Virus record (IMG/VR): IMGVR_UViG_3300050821_001826
Location: 1-48,766 of that record
Source: a virus
Length of the DNA stretch: 48,766 nt
Reading direction: 5' to 3' (one strand)
Part shown: positions 21,836 through 30,385 of the stretch, one piece after another
How the letters are laid out: each line of letters begins with the position of its first letter
Numbering within the stretch: the first letter of the stretch is position 1
Position numbers and translations under genes: made by a program
The notes under the pieces: model-generated
The model's database searches: none
What the model saw: only the letters and a program-made list of their open reading frames with translations
What the model was told of the DNA's origin: nothing

Positions 21836-22750
21836 TTAGGATACAAACTCAGCGACCTCATCCCAGCGATTACTAACCTTGAGCAATTGGGATTTCTCGT
21901 CGTTCTCGTGCTGGAGTTTTCGCACGTAGCGCCGTTCGTCGCGCAAAGACTTGACTTTTGCTCGCACTAAATCCGACAGCACTTGGGGCTCTAATGCGTC
22001 CAGTTCCCACGATTCGTCGCCATGTTCGTTCAAATACCCTTGGAATCGGCTGTCTGTGGATTTTGCCGGGTTCGGAGGCGGATCGTACTGGTCGATCTGA
22101 TCGCGGTTCAAGGCAATGCGCGTGAATTGCAAACTTGCCGCAACGCCGTGGTGCCTCATGAACATCCTGATCCGTTCCTCAATATCACGGCTCATATCGA
22201 TGCCAGACGGATCGTGGTCTCCCAGGTGAATCACATGCGTTGATTGGCCGTCTTTGGCGTTCCTGATGAACCTCTGCGCCGCTCCCCACATCTCGGACTG
22301 CGAAGTGTATCCACGGCACGAGAAATAGGCCACGTCCAGCTCATTGCAGATGCGTTCAATCACACCGACCAGAGCATCTTTCTCAATCCACACTTCCGGG
22401 CGCACGGTTTGATCTTCCCATTTGTCGATGGCATACTGACTGGCAACAGCGCTGATAATCTGTTCCGGCGAATCCCAGTGCGAAATCGATCGAACATTGC
22501 GCGTGCGGTCTTCCAGAGCATCCCAGTCGATCAATCCGGCGAGTCGAGCGTCATTCACAATCGATCCGACACGCTTATACTCGCTCTGCTTATTGGCGAT
22601 TACGTCGCGGCTCACAAGCTGGTAATAAAGCTGCCGGAGAGTCAGAATGTAGCCCGCTGCCGTGTACTCGCCGATGATCGCGTTACAGGTCTCCACAAGC
22701 GCCAAAGAGTCGCCACGCAATTTAATATCCTGATACCTAATTCGAGGCAT
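21836..22750 (-). CDS. Toprim-domain protein
   Basis: 304 residues from the ATG at 22750. The N-terminal 90 residues (TLRQLYYQLVSR) resemble the winged-helix part of topoisomerase VI A-like proteins. Residues about 115-200 hold a Toprim fold: VWIEKDALVGVIE carries the conserved Glu, and VIHLGDHDPSGIDMSRDI carries the D-x-D motif. Standalone proteins of this type are found in many phages and are thought to act on DNA; their precise reaction is not established. The ribosome site (GAGGAG) lies very close to the ATG, so the exact start is a little uncertain. Confidence 0.82.
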   Translation of the reverse strand: MPRIRYQDIKLRGDSLALVETCNAIIGEYTAAGYILTLRQLYYQLVSRDVIANKQSEYKRVGSIVNDARLAGLIDWDALEDRTRNVRSISHWDSPEQIISAVASQYAIDKWEDQTVRPEVWIEKDALVGVIERICNELDVAYFSCRGYTSQSEMWGAAQRFIRNAKDGQSTHVIHLGDHDPSGIDMSRDIEERIRMFMRHHGVAASLQFTRIALNRDQIDQYDPPPNPAKSTDSRFQGYLNEHGDESWELDALEPQVLSDLVRAKVKSLRDERRYVRKLQHENDEKSQLLKVSNRWDEVAEFVS

Positions 22751-22798
22751 CACTCCTCACTTTCTCGCGCCGCGCCAGCTCGCGCAGGGCACGCTCTA

Positions 22799-22918
22799 CT
22801 ACGTCTTTGGCAGATCACGCTTGCACGCCGGGCAGATCGTCGCAACCTTCTTGCGCGGATACCACTCATGCGTGCAGAATGGGCATTTGCGGGGCTTGAG
22901 AACGGGTAGCGCCGTCAT
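22799..22918 (-). CDS. Tiny zinc-ribbon protein
   Basis: 39 residues, starting in the ATGA overlap with the upstream gene. CPFCTHEW and CPACKRD about 14 residues apart make a classic two-knuckle zinc ribbon with basic residues between (YPRKKVATI). Likely a small nucleic-acid or protein adaptor. Confidence 0.68.
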   Translation of the reverse strand: MTALPVLKPRKCPFCTHEWYPRKKVATICPACKRDLPKT

Positions 22919-23115
22919 GCGGGCCTCGTTGTTGGCGTGAGCGTAGAGAGAGAAACGCAAGTCTGACCCCGGTCAAGAGCGACCACAGCCATGCCCCTGA
23001 GTTGTCCGGCGCACATTTCACGAATGCAACCGACGAATCCGTTGCAAATCACCCAAGTCCCTACTTTGTAGCCGCGCTGGCTATCAAACTCTTCAAAGTC
23101 AACCACTGTTTTCAT
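22915..23115 (-). CDS. First gene of the early operon, small beta protein
   Basis: 66 residues from the ATG at 23115, with AGGGAAG upstream. Beta-strand-rich (YKVGTWVICNGFVGCI, MAVVALDRG), suggesting an SH3-like barrel. It is the first gene behind the strong leftward promoter, a position that in phages often carries small host-takeover proteins. No family recognised. Confidence 0.68.
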   Translation of the reverse strand: MKTVVDFEEFDSQRGYKVGTWVICNGFVGCIREMCAGQLRGMAVVALDRGQTCVSLSTLTPTTRPA

Positions 23116-23140
23116 CGCACTTCCCTCCAACACAATCCAC

Positions 23141-23167
23141 CTTATACGTACTAAGTAAATCTGTCAA
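23141..23167 (-). promoter_or_regulatory. Main leftward early promoter
   Basis: On the minus strand, consensus TTGACA (23167-23162) is followed after 15 bases by TATAAG (23146-23141), about 26 bases upstream of the first early start codon; a 17-base reading gives TAAGGT. CTTA (23141-23144) and TAAG (23152-23155) form inverted arms around TACGTAC over the -10, a possible operator. Confidence 0.75.
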
Positions 23168-23284
23168 GAGAATTCTGATTTATTTTCAGAGAGCCGCAAA
23201 AGACAATTAGCATTGTGCTGGTCATCACCCGAACCACTACAGATTGTGGTATTGACAAGCGCCTTAGAATAAAACCTACGAGCG

Positions 23285-23452
23285 ATGGTTCAAAGCAAAC
23301 TCAAACCGCAACCAGTTCGGCCGCACGCTTCCATTCCAATCACCAAATGCCCACCAAACGCGCACGGGCCGAAATGGAAAGCAGTTGCCTCCATGAAGAC
23401 GTTCCGCGAGCTTCAGTCATTGCGAGTATCTGATTTCAGGCCCAAGACTTGA
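23285..23452 (+). CDS. Doubtful small basic Pro-rich protein
   Basis: 55 residues. It has few acidic residues and a helix-like end (SMKTFRELQSLRVSDFRP). The ribosome-binding site is poor, and a competing frame (23215-23433) is no better. It may be the first rightward gene, or non-coding control DNA. Confidence 0.3.
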   Translation: MVQSKLKPQPVRPHASIPITKCPPNAHGPKWKAVASMKTFRELQSLRVSDFRPKT

Positions 23453-23529
23453 CAAGGTGTGGCATAATTATCTCGGTGTGTGTTTCACGATTCGCGGGCG
23501 TAGTTGATACCTGCGTCCGCGTTCTCTCT

Positions 23530-23805
23530 ATGACGAGCCATGAAAACCAACACGACCCAGCCCGTCCAGATTCACACGCTGCTCCGCGTCCAGACCCGCA
23601 AGCAGCCGCAAGCGATCCCTGTCTTCCAGGAGCATCTGGGGCGGTGGGTGAGAGCGGCGTAGAGCCTTCGATTTACGAGCTTATGGAAGTCGGCCAATTG
23701 TTTCCAACCTTCGACGCAGGCGGAAATATCAACGGTGTGGTCCGAATCGTGTCAAAGGACTATACGAACGACGAAAAACTGCGCTTTGTGCTCAGGAGCG
23801 CCTGA
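23530..23805 (+). CDS. Hypothetical protein upstream of terminase
   Basis: 91 residues. The N-terminal half is Pro/Ala/His-rich and probably disordered. The C-terminal half (VGQLFPTFDAGGNINGVVRI, then SKDYTNDEKLRF) looks folded. The ribosome site is weak, and an internal ATG at 23683 could be the true start. The stop overlaps the terminase small-subunit start (TGATG). Confidence 0.5.
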   Translation: MTSHENQHDPARPDSHAAPRPDPQAAASDPCLPGASGAVGESGVEPSIYELMEVGQLFPTFDAGGNINGVVRIVSKDYTNDEKLRFVLRSA

Positions 23806-24248
23806 TGCCAGCCGGTCGTCCGACTGATTATCGGCCTGAATACATAGAGCGCGCTAAAGAAATGTGCATTAGCGGCGCTACAGACGCAGAACTTGCTGAA
23901 GAATTTGATGTTAGCGTTACGACTCTCTATAATTGGCGAGCTAAATACCCGGAATTTCTGCAAGCCTTAAAGATTCCCAAAGAGATTGCAGATAATCGAG
24001 TTGAGCGTTCTCTATTTGAGCGAGCTACCGGCTACACGCGTGAATCAGTCAAAATATTCTGCAGTAAAGACGGTGCGATTACTCAAGTGCCATTTCTTGA
24101 GCACGTTCCTCCCGATCCAACATCTATGATCTTCTGGCTGAAGAATCGCAAGCCGGATCAATGGCGCGAGAAGTCAGAGCTCGAAGTAACCGGCAATCTA
24201 GCCGAAACCATCGCCGAGGCGCGCAAACGTGCCCGCACTCCTGACTGA
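23805..24248 (+). CDS. terS: Terminase small subunit
   Basis: 147 residues. AGRPTDYRPEYIERAKEMC opens the protein. GATDAELAEEFDVSVTTLYNW is a helix-turn-helix, and YPEFLQALK, the DNRVERSLFERATGY helix and VPPDPTSMIFWLKNRKPDQWR all match the common phage small-terminase family. The protein binds the packaging site and recruits the large subunit. The C-terminus overlaps the next gene by 20 bases. Confidence 0.9.
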   Translation: MPAGRPTDYRPEYIERAKEMCISGATDAELAEEFDVSVTTLYNWRAKYPEFLQALKIPKEIADNRVERSLFERATGYTRESVKIFCSKDGAITQVPFLEHVPPDPTSMIFWLKNRKPDQWREKSELEVTGNLAETIAEARKRARTPD

Positions 24249-25824
24249 GACCGACCTTCGTTCTGACATTGCTTCTTACTCGCGCGATCCGCTCGGCTTC
24301 GTGCGCTACGCCTATCCGTGGGGCAAGCCTGGAACATCGCTTGAGGATTCAGAAGGCCCGCACATCTGGCAAGCTGACATGCTCACGGCGATTGGTGAGC
24401 ATTTAGAGTCTGCGGAATGGGCCACACCGCTTCAGATTGCCGTCGCTTCTGGTCACGGTATCGGTAAGTCAGCAAACATCGGTCAGATCGTCAATTGGGC
24501 GATGAGCACGTGTGATGATTGCCGCGTTATCGTGACAGCCAACACTGGCGATCAGCTCAGAACCAAGACGATTCCAGAGGTCAGCAAATGGTTTCGCTTA
24601 GCTGCTAATTCTCACTGGTTCGATGTCGGAACGGAAACAATCAAGATACTCGATAAGCGCCACACGAAGAACTGGCGTTGCGATTTCCTGACCTGGAGCT
24701 TGGAGCGTCCCGAATCATTTGCCGGCCTGCACAACCGCGGCAAGCGTATCGTCGTCATCTTCGATGAATCTAGCTCTATTCCGCCTGAAATCTGGGAAGT
24801 TGTTGAGGGAGCTTTAACCGACGAAGATACCGAGATCATCTTCATTGCTTACGGCAATCCAACACAGAACACAGGCCGGTTCCGTGAGTGTTTCGGCAAA
24901 AACAAGCACCGTTGGCTGACCAGGCAGATTGATTCACGCAACGTCGAGGGAACCAACAAAGAGCAGATAGCCAAATGGATCTCGGATTACGGGGAAGACT
25001 CTGACTTTGTGCGTGTTAGAGTCAGGGGCGAGTTTCCGCGTGCTGGAAGTGCTCAGTTCATTGCATCCAATGTTGTGGCTGAGGCCCGCAAGCGCAACGT
25101 AGGCGATCAAGACAAGGCTTACAAGATACTGAGTTGCGATGTAGCGCGATTTGGTAATAACCAGACTGTCATCGGCTGGCGGCAAGGGCTCAGAGCCAAG
25201 ATCACCGACAAGATGCGCGGCAAGGACACGATAGAGACCGGCAAACAGGTCATCATGCGCATCATCCTCGAGCGGCCAAGGTCTGTGGTCATTGACGGTG
25301 ATGGCATCGGCGGCGGGGTTGTGGACTACGTTCGAGCTTATCTGCCTGAAGCGTGGAAAGCGGCTGGGCTAGAATGCTTTACGGATCGTAATCACATCAT
25401 CCAGTTACCGAAATGGTTCCACTTGGAGGAGTTTCACGGCGGGACAGGCGCAAGTGACTCGTTCATGTACTTCAACCGCAGGGCTGAGGTTTGGGGAAAG
25501 ATGCGGGACTGGCTGTGTACGGGTGAGATACCGGACGATCCGGAGTTAGCTGACGAACTGACCAGCCCTGAATATTACCACTCAAACAAGAACCAGATTC
25601 AGCTCGAGAAGAAAGAGGACATGGAGGCTCGAGGACTGTCTTCTCCCGACAACGGTGATATGCTGGCGATGACGTTCGGCGTGACGCCTGCGGCTAAGAC
25701 GCGCGATGAGGCGTTGATCGAGGAAATCGCGGCGACTACGGACCCGATTGAGCGGCATTTCAAGCGACTGAGAGAGACGGAACGGCGCGAGAAGGCAAAA
25801 CAACCCTTGCAATATTGGGAATAG
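24229..25824 (+). CDS. terL: Terminase large subunit
   Basis: 531 residues with a GTG start inside the small-subunit gene. The ATPase has Walker A at residues 74-81 (SGHGIGKS) and Walker B at 175-180 (VVIFDE), with GN after the next strand (AYGN) as the coupling motif. The nuclease domain has Asp304 (SCDVARFG), Asp356/358 (IDGDGIGGGVVD) and a late SPDNGDMLAM Asp. The protein powers DNA packaging and cuts concatemers. Whether packaging is headful or at a fixed site cannot be decided from sequence alone. Confidence 0.95.
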   Translation: MPALLTETDLRSDIASYSRDPLGFVRYAYPWGKPGTSLEDSEGPHIWQADMLTAIGEHLESAEWATPLQIAVASGHGIGKSANIGQIVNWAMSTCDDCRVIVTANTGDQLRTKTIPEVSKWFRLAANSHWFDVGTETIKILDKRHTKNWRCDFLTWSLERPESFAGLHNRGKRIVVIFDESSSIPPEIWEVVEGALTDEDTEIIFIAYGNPTQNTGRFRECFGKNKHRWLTRQIDSRNVEGTNKEQIAKWISDYGEDSDFVRVRVRGEFPRAGSAQFIASNVVAEARKRNVGDQDKAYKILSCDVARFGNNQTVIGWRQGLRAKITDKMRGKDTIETGKQVIMRIILERPRSVVIDGDGIGGGVVDYVRAYLPEAWKAAGLECFTDRNHIIQLPKWFHLEEFHGGTGASDSFMYFNRRAEVWGKMRDWLCTGEIPDDPELADELTSPEYYHSNKNQIQLEKKEDMEARGLSSPDNGDMLAMTFGVTPAAKTRDEALIEEIAATTDPIERHFKRLRETERREKAKQPLQYWE

Positions 25825-25832
25825 GGTTTATC

Positions 25833-26123
25833 ATGTGTGCGATGACCTTCCGTGACCGAGTTCGCAAATGGCTCAAGCTGGATGACCTGGCTACCACGGC
25901 CCAAGTGCAAGCCTCTGAACTTCGTCACAAGCAGCGTTCTAAAGCGTCCCATAACGCCCAGATGGGTATGCTGAATCGCATCGAGCAGAGGCTTATTAAC
26001 GAGCACATCGGCGGGCAGCCGCGGCAGAATGGGCAATCCTATTCAATCCCTGTTCTCGATTGGGACACGGTGCAGCAGATAGCCTTACATGATCTTGAGA
26101 CGAATCCGCAAAAGGAGCAATAA
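25833..26123 (+). CDS. Hypothetical protein after terminase
   Basis: 96 residues from the ATG at 25833; a second ATG lies three codons later. Basic helices (FRDRVRKWLKLDDL; ASELRHKQRSKASHNAQMG) precede a short beta/helix tail. The stop overlaps the next ATG. No family recognised; a minor head protein is possible. Confidence 0.7.
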   Translation: MCAMTFRDRVRKWLKLDDLATTAQVQASELRHKQRSKASHNAQMGMLNRIEQRLINEHIGGQPRQNGQSYSIPVLDWDTVQQIALHDLETNPQKEQ

Positions 26124-26437
26124 TGGCATTTAACTACCCGATTGGCAGTCAAGGCAAGCCCGAAAAGAAGCCCATGGCGAAGCAACCCAGCCCCGCCGTA
26201 GCCGAAGAGGAACCGCAGGGCGAAGAGGGCACGGATTCGCAAGACCCGCACGAAGTAGTTGCGGAGCACGGCCCAGCTACTGATGTGCATGTGCATCACG
26301 AGCACGCCACCGGGCAGCATACGGTCGAATCTGACCATGAAGACGGTCACAAGCACAAGTCTGAGCATGGAAGTTCCGGGGAAGCGCATCAGCACGCGAC
26401 TTGTCTCGGCGGCGAGTGCTCTTGCGGAGCAATGTAA
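26123..26437 (+). CDS. His-rich, Cys-tailed acidic protein
   Basis: 104 residues; AAGGAG lies five bases before the ATG. It appears disordered, with Glu/Pro/Gln in the first half and a histidine-dense middle (about 15 His in residues 50-92, e.g. VHVHHEHATGQH and HEDGHKHKSEH). It ends CLGGECSCGAM. Metal binding is likely. It lies between terminase and portal, among small head-related genes. Confidence 0.72.
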   Translation: MAFNYPIGSQGKPEKKPMAKQPSPAVAEEEPQGEEGTDSQDPHEVVAEHGPATDVHVHHEHATGQHTVESDHEDGHKHKSEHGSSGEAHQHATCLGGECSCGAM

Positions 26438-26449
26438 ACGAGGTAATCC

Positions 26450-26713
26450 ATGGACTTTAAGATGAAGGGTGAGGGCGTGGACATTGGTGCCACGCTTCAG
26501 GAGATAGACCGGCGACTGCTCGCCATCGAACAGAAACTCTGGCCTCCTCCGGCTGACGGATCGGGTACAGAGCGTTACGATCACTGGACGCAGCATTCAG
26601 ACGGCAAGGACTATCCTGGCTCTTACGGCGTGGGGCCATTGAAACCGTTCGCTGTGACGGACGCAGAACGCACGCGGGCCAACTGGACGCCTGATCCTCC
26701 CAAGAAGGCTTGA
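26450..26713 (+). CDS. Small hypothetical head-region protein
   Basis: 87 residues; GAGG lies about seven bases before the ATG. One helix (GATLQEIDRRLLAIEQKLW) is followed by a Trp/Tyr/Pro-rich tail (YDHWTQHSDGKDYPGSYG). The stop overlaps the next start. Function unknown. Confidence 0.7.
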   Translation: MDFKMKGEGVDIGATLQEIDRRLLAIEQKLWPPPADGSGTERYDHWTQHSDGKDYPGSYGVGPLKPFAVTDAERTRANWTPDPPKKA

Positions 26714-27180
26714 TGGAAGGCGTGACACACAAACTTGAACACGAATTAGTGCGGCTGATTAAGCACGTTCTGCGGCTGCTCGAATCTCCACACGGAACCG
26801 CGTATCAAACAGGAGTTTTTATGGCAATCGGCAGCATCGCACCGGGTACAACCGGACAATTCGCGGGCGTAATCCAGTTTCCTTCTGGTGTTACTGCGCC
26901 CACTGGCTACAATCCAACACTGACATGGAGCTCGTCTGATGATTCGATCACATTCGCTCCCGCAACCACTGACGCGACCAATGGCGCAGTGCCTCTCGCC
27001 AATCAGGTTGTCGCTTCGGTTCCGAGCAGTGACACATCTACCTCAGCGCAGGTAGCGTTCAGTTTCCTCGGCACAGATGGCGAAACGGTTATCAACTCGA
27101 ACGCCGTGTCATTTTCCATTCCACAAGCGCCTCCTCCGCCTCCATCGGAACCAACAGGAGTCGCTTCGCAGGTGGCCTGA
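26713..27180 (+). CDS. Ig-like domain protein with two possible starts
   Basis: 155 residues from the ATG at 26713. AGGAG followed by TTTTT and an in-frame ATG at 26821 gives a second, stronger start (119 residues). The extra 36 residues are an amphipathic helix (HELVRLIKHVLRLLES). The rest is a bacterial Ig-like sandwich (GYNPTLTWSSSDDSITFAP, ... STSAQVAFSFLGTDG) with a Pro-rich tail. Ig-like proteins often decorate phage capsids. Confidence 0.75.
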   Translation: MEGVTHKLEHELVRLIKHVLRLLESPHGTAYQTGVFMAIGSIAPGTTGQFAGVIQFPSGVTAPTGYNPTLTWSSSDDSITFAPATTDATNGAVPLANQVVASVPSSDTSTSAQVAFSFLGTDGETVINSNAVSFSIPQAPPPPPSEPTGVASQVA

Positions 27181-27503
27181 TGCCGTACCGCTCAGAAGCT
27201 CAAGCTGGGTACTTTCACACACACAAAGCCCAGCTTGAGCGTCAGGGCGTCGATGTGGACGAATGGGACGCTGCGACGAAAGGACGGCACCTGCCGAAGC
27301 GTGCTATGCACACAAAGACTGTGAATCTAGGCAGCAAGGGCAGTTTCAAAGAGAAACCCGGCGCCCTGCACGCGATGTTGCATGTGCCGCAAGGCGAGAA
27401 GATACCGGCCAGCGATCTCAAGTCCAAACCCGGCGATTCGCCATTGCTAAGACGGCGCAAGGCGTCAGCCAAAGGGTTCAAGGCGATGCATCATGGGGGT
27501 TGA
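27180..27503 (+). CDS. Small basic head-region protein
   Basis: 107 residues, start overlapping the previous stop. MPYRSEAQAGYFHTHKAQLE resembles the MP-x-R-S-x-A-Q-x-R opening of many small phage head proteins. The rest is Lys/His-rich (KRAMHTKTVNLGSKG). DNA or capsid association is possible. Confidence 0.68.
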   Translation: MPYRSEAQAGYFHTHKAQLERQGVDVDEWDAATKGRHLPKRAMHTKTVNLGSKGSFKEKPGALHAMLHVPQGEKIPASDLKSKPGDSPLLRRRKASAKGFKAMHHGG

Positions 27504-27710
27504 GTGAGCAAGATCCACCTTAAATCAGAAAATCCCCGCCATTTCCTATCGGACTCCAGCGGCGATCTGTACGAGGTAAGTAAGGAAATTGCAGATCAGT
27601 ACGCCAAATTCTGTCCTCGTACGACGGCAACCGTTGACCGCGTGGACGTGGAGAACAAAACGATCTGGTTCACTAATCCGCTACCCAAGGAAGTGAAGGC
27701 GGATGCCTGA
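27504..27710 (+). CDS. Small hypothetical protein before portal
   Basis: 68 residues with a GTG start directly after the previous stop. Two small beta/helix units (HFLSDSSGDLYEVSKEIADQ; VDVENKTIWF). The end overlaps the portal gene by eight bases, so they are probably coupled. Confidence 0.66.
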   Translation: MSKIHLKSENPRHFLSDSSGDLYEVSKEIADQYAKFCPRTTATVDRVDVENKTIWFTNPLPKEVKADA

Positions 27711-30363
27711 AACCACGCTGAACCCTCCTATGAACGACGACGAAGAGGCTGAGCCCACCGGCCCGCGTCTCACTCCTCTTCAATTCCCGCAAGGCTATAC
27801 CCCTGGACGCATTACGCCCTGGATGTGTTCACCTGAACCTATCTACGGTCCTGAAGAGTTGGGCGACTACATCTCCGCCATCGAAACCATGACGGAGAAT
27901 GTGAACAAGTGCGATGCGGCGGCGCGTATTTGGGAAGTGCTGCAGGCGTGGGAAATGAGGTTATTTAGGCGCAATTATCAGTTCTTGAATGTGGGCTGGA
28001 AGGGCTGGGGAATGTTTGGGGGTTCATCAGGTTCAAGCGGCGCTCAATCCGTGATGGCTGCCGGGAACGCCATGAAGCTGTTCTCATGCAACGTATTCGG
28101 CACGCGGCACAAAAAGATTACAGCTTTACTGTCGCGCGAGGTTCCCGGTACTACCGTGGTTCCTGTCGATGATGAAGACCCGATGGATCAGGCCGCGCAG
28201 GAAGAGGCTGAGAAGTTTCTGAAAGTGTTTCTGCATCAGGCCAATTTGAAGCATACCGTTACGCGCTCGGCAGGTCTGATGTGTACGGATGGACGCGTTG
28301 GGCTGTTGCTGTACACCGTGGCCGATCAGACACGCTGGGGCACGGAGATGCCGAATCGCAAGGAGGCTGTTTATGGAGAACCGGAAGCAAGTGGAGTTTC
28401 GCCCGAAACTGAGCTTGACGATGGGCAAGGAGGCGAAGGACAAGAGCCCGAAGGCGCTCTATCGGGCCAATCAAACAGTCTTTCGCTGGATGATGAATCA
28501 ATGGGGTCCGATTCCGGTGAGCAACCCGCAAGACGCGAAGTAGCCTTTGTCGGCGGCAAGCTGGAGTGGAAAGTCCCTCTCATGGCCGACGAAGAGGACG
28601 AGATGGGTTGGTGCCGCTATCAGCATGAGGTCTCGGTCAACAAACTCAAAGCGCAGTATCCTTGGATCAGGGATAAGATCGCCGCAGGCGGGAATGTCGG
28701 TGGAATGGACCAGATCGACCGATTGGCTCGTATCAACGTCCGGCTGGCTGTGCAGGCTTCGTCAAGCTCTGGTGAGGCGTACAAGAACGATTCGACGGAG
28801 ACCGTGACGTTTTACCGCCCCAGTGAGTTTGAGGGCATTGAGGACGATGACATTCGTGCTCTATTCGAGCAGACCTTCCCAGATGGATTGGAAGTTTGGC
28901 ACGCAGGTGGTAATTTCGCATTCTGCCGCAACGCAAGAATGTCGAAGCATGTGAAGTTCATTCATCCAGGACCTGGTGATGGGCAGAATCGGGAAGCATT
29001 GCTGACGAATTACCTGCCACTACAGAAAGTCCTGAACGCGAATATCTCGCTGATTGACCGCATTCACAGGAATGCCATCGGACGCCGTTTCGTCGCGGAA
29101 CCCTACATCGACAGCCAATTGATGAATGGTCAGTCCAATGATCCGGCCAAAGCCACTGCAATTGCCTTTGACACTTTACCACCCGGCACGAAGATCAGTG
29201 ACCTAACTGGCGTCGAGAACGTCCCGCAGCCCAATGATGCTATTTTCCAATTTGTGCAATGGCTGATTCAGGGCGGTCCCGAAGCGATGGACGGCGGATC
29301 ACCGGCAGCTTTCGGGGAGTCGGACGACTCGCAGGATCAAGGTGTATTCAAAACCACGAGATTGAAGAGAGATCAGGCATTACAGGTGTTTTCTCTGCCT
29401 TGGGGAGCCCTTTGTGAGGGTGTTTGCGCGATTTCGCAGATGGCTGTTGAATCTGCGGCTGAAAACCGTATTGCGGACTTCTCTGCATCACTGCCGGGAG
29501 AGAAAAAGCTGAAAATTGAGTTGTCTAAGCTACAGGGAAACGTATTGGTGCAGCCAGAATCCCTCGAAATCCCGCAAACGATGGCCGAGCAAGAAGAAGA
29601 GATGACGGAGTTGCTGAAGGACAGCGCGAACGTCGCTCTTTATCAGCAGATCATGCTCGACCCGCGCAATTTAGCTGTTTTTTCGCGGTTCCCGTCGCTC
29701 AAAGAGTTGAATATCCCCAACGCCGATCAGGTTGAAGCGCAACAGGGCGAATTTGAGATTTTGATGCGGTCTGGGCCGATCCCGAATCCGCAATTAGCGC
29801 CCCTGCAGCAGCAATTACAGGCGATTTTGAGCCAGATCAAAGAAGGCGAAACGCATCCCGAAGCACAGACGCCAGAAGGCCAGCAGGCGATGCAGGCATT
29901 GCAGCAGCAGGCCCAGCAGCTCGCACAACAGGCTCAACAGATGCCGCCGCTCATCTCGACTGTGCAACCGTCGCAGGACAACAGCGAGAATCACATGATC
30001 CACGCGGCGATTACGCTGGGGATGCTGACGAGCCCGACAGGACGCAAACTGAAGCACGGCGATGAGGATCAGCAGCAGATTTGGCAGAATTTAAAGTTGC
30101 ACTGGCAGGAGCACATGGCGATGCTCAAGCAGTTGCAGCCGCCGAAGGAAATGGAGTTCAAGGGCTCAGTGAGCATCGACCCGAGCAAGTTCCCACCCGA
30201 GGCGCAGACGGAGATGTTTCAGGCGATGGGCCTGCAGGTGCCGCCGTACGCACTGCAACCGCAGGAACAAACACACGAAATCCGGCAGACCAAAGAAGGC
30301 GTGGATGCTCAAGGCGTACCCGTGAAACAGGAAGTCTCTGTCGTGGGCAAACCTTTGAACTGA
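27703..30363 (+). CDS. Portal protein
   Basis: 886 residues, long as in podovirus-type portals. It lies between terminase and scaffold/capsid genes. After a disordered start, residues about 60-330 form the clip/wing region (NVNKCDAAARIWEVLQAW; a VTRSAGLMCTDGRVGLL strand). An acidic Gly/Ser insert lies at about 220-275. The crown/barrel end is Gln-rich (about 695-760, many QQ pairs), consistent with a helical barrel. The stretch VLNANISLIDRIHRNAIGRR is portal-like. The protein forms the dodecameric DNA gate of the head. The call rests on size, position and composition. Confidence 0.82.
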   Translation: MPETTLNPPMNDDEEAEPTGPRLTPLQFPQGYTPGRITPWMCSPEPIYGPEELGDYISAIETMTENVNKCDAAARIWEVLQAWEMRLFRRNYQFLNVGWKGWGMFGGSSGSSGAQSVMAAGNAMKLFSCNVFGTRHKKITALLSREVPGTTVVPVDDEDPMDQAAQEEAEKFLKVFLHQANLKHTVTRSAGLMCTDGRVGLLLYTVADQTRWGTEMPNRKEAVYGEPEASGVSPETELDDGQGGEGQEPEGALSGQSNSLSLDDESMGSDSGEQPARREVAFVGGKLEWKVPLMADEEDEMGWCRYQHEVSVNKLKAQYPWIRDKIAAGGNVGGMDQIDRLARINVRLAVQASSSSGEAYKNDSTETVTFYRPSEFEGIEDDDIRALFEQTFPDGLEVWHAGGNFAFCRNARMSKHVKFIHPGPGDGQNREALLTNYLPLQKVLNANISLIDRIHRNAIGRRFVAEPYIDSQLMNGQSNDPAKATAIAFDTLPPGTKISDLTGVENVPQPNDAIFQFVQWLIQGGPEAMDGGSPAAFGESDDSQDQGVFKTTRLKRDQALQVFSLPWGALCEGVCAISQMAVESAAENRIADFSASLPGEKKLKIELSKLQGNVLVQPESLEIPQTMAEQEEEMTELLKDSANVALYQQIMLDPRNLAVFSRFPSLKELNIPNADQVEAQQGEFEILMRSGPIPNPQLAPLQQQLQAILSQIKEGETHPEAQTPEGQQAMQALQQQAQQLAQQAQQMPPLISTVQPSQDNSENHMIHAAITLGMLTSPTGRKLKHGDEDQQQIWQNLKLHWQEHMAMLKQLQPPKEMEFKGSVSIDPSKFPPEAQTEMFQAMGLQVPPYALQPQEQTHEIRQTKEGVDAQGVPVKQEVSVVGKPLN

Positions 30364-30385
30364 TTTAACTTGTAGGAGACAATTC

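Larger units (their letters stand above)
23116..23529. other. Divergent intergenic control region
   Basis: About 410 bases separate the leftward early operon from the rightward late genes. Besides the leftward promoter it has TTGACA on the plus strand at 23252 and 23449, and TGG-CATAAT at 23460-23468, an extended -10 that could start late transcription. CTTGACAAG (23448-23456) is a short palindrome. A possible 55-codon frame (23285-23452, starting MVQSKLKPQPVRPHASIP) is Pro/Lys-rich with a weak ribosome site and remains doubtful. Confidence 0.6.

Noticed and set aside
27703-30363. Gln-rich end of the portal as a possible expansion repeat
   Set aside because: The codons vary and the stretch fits the helical barrel of long portals, so it is not a nucleotide repeat.
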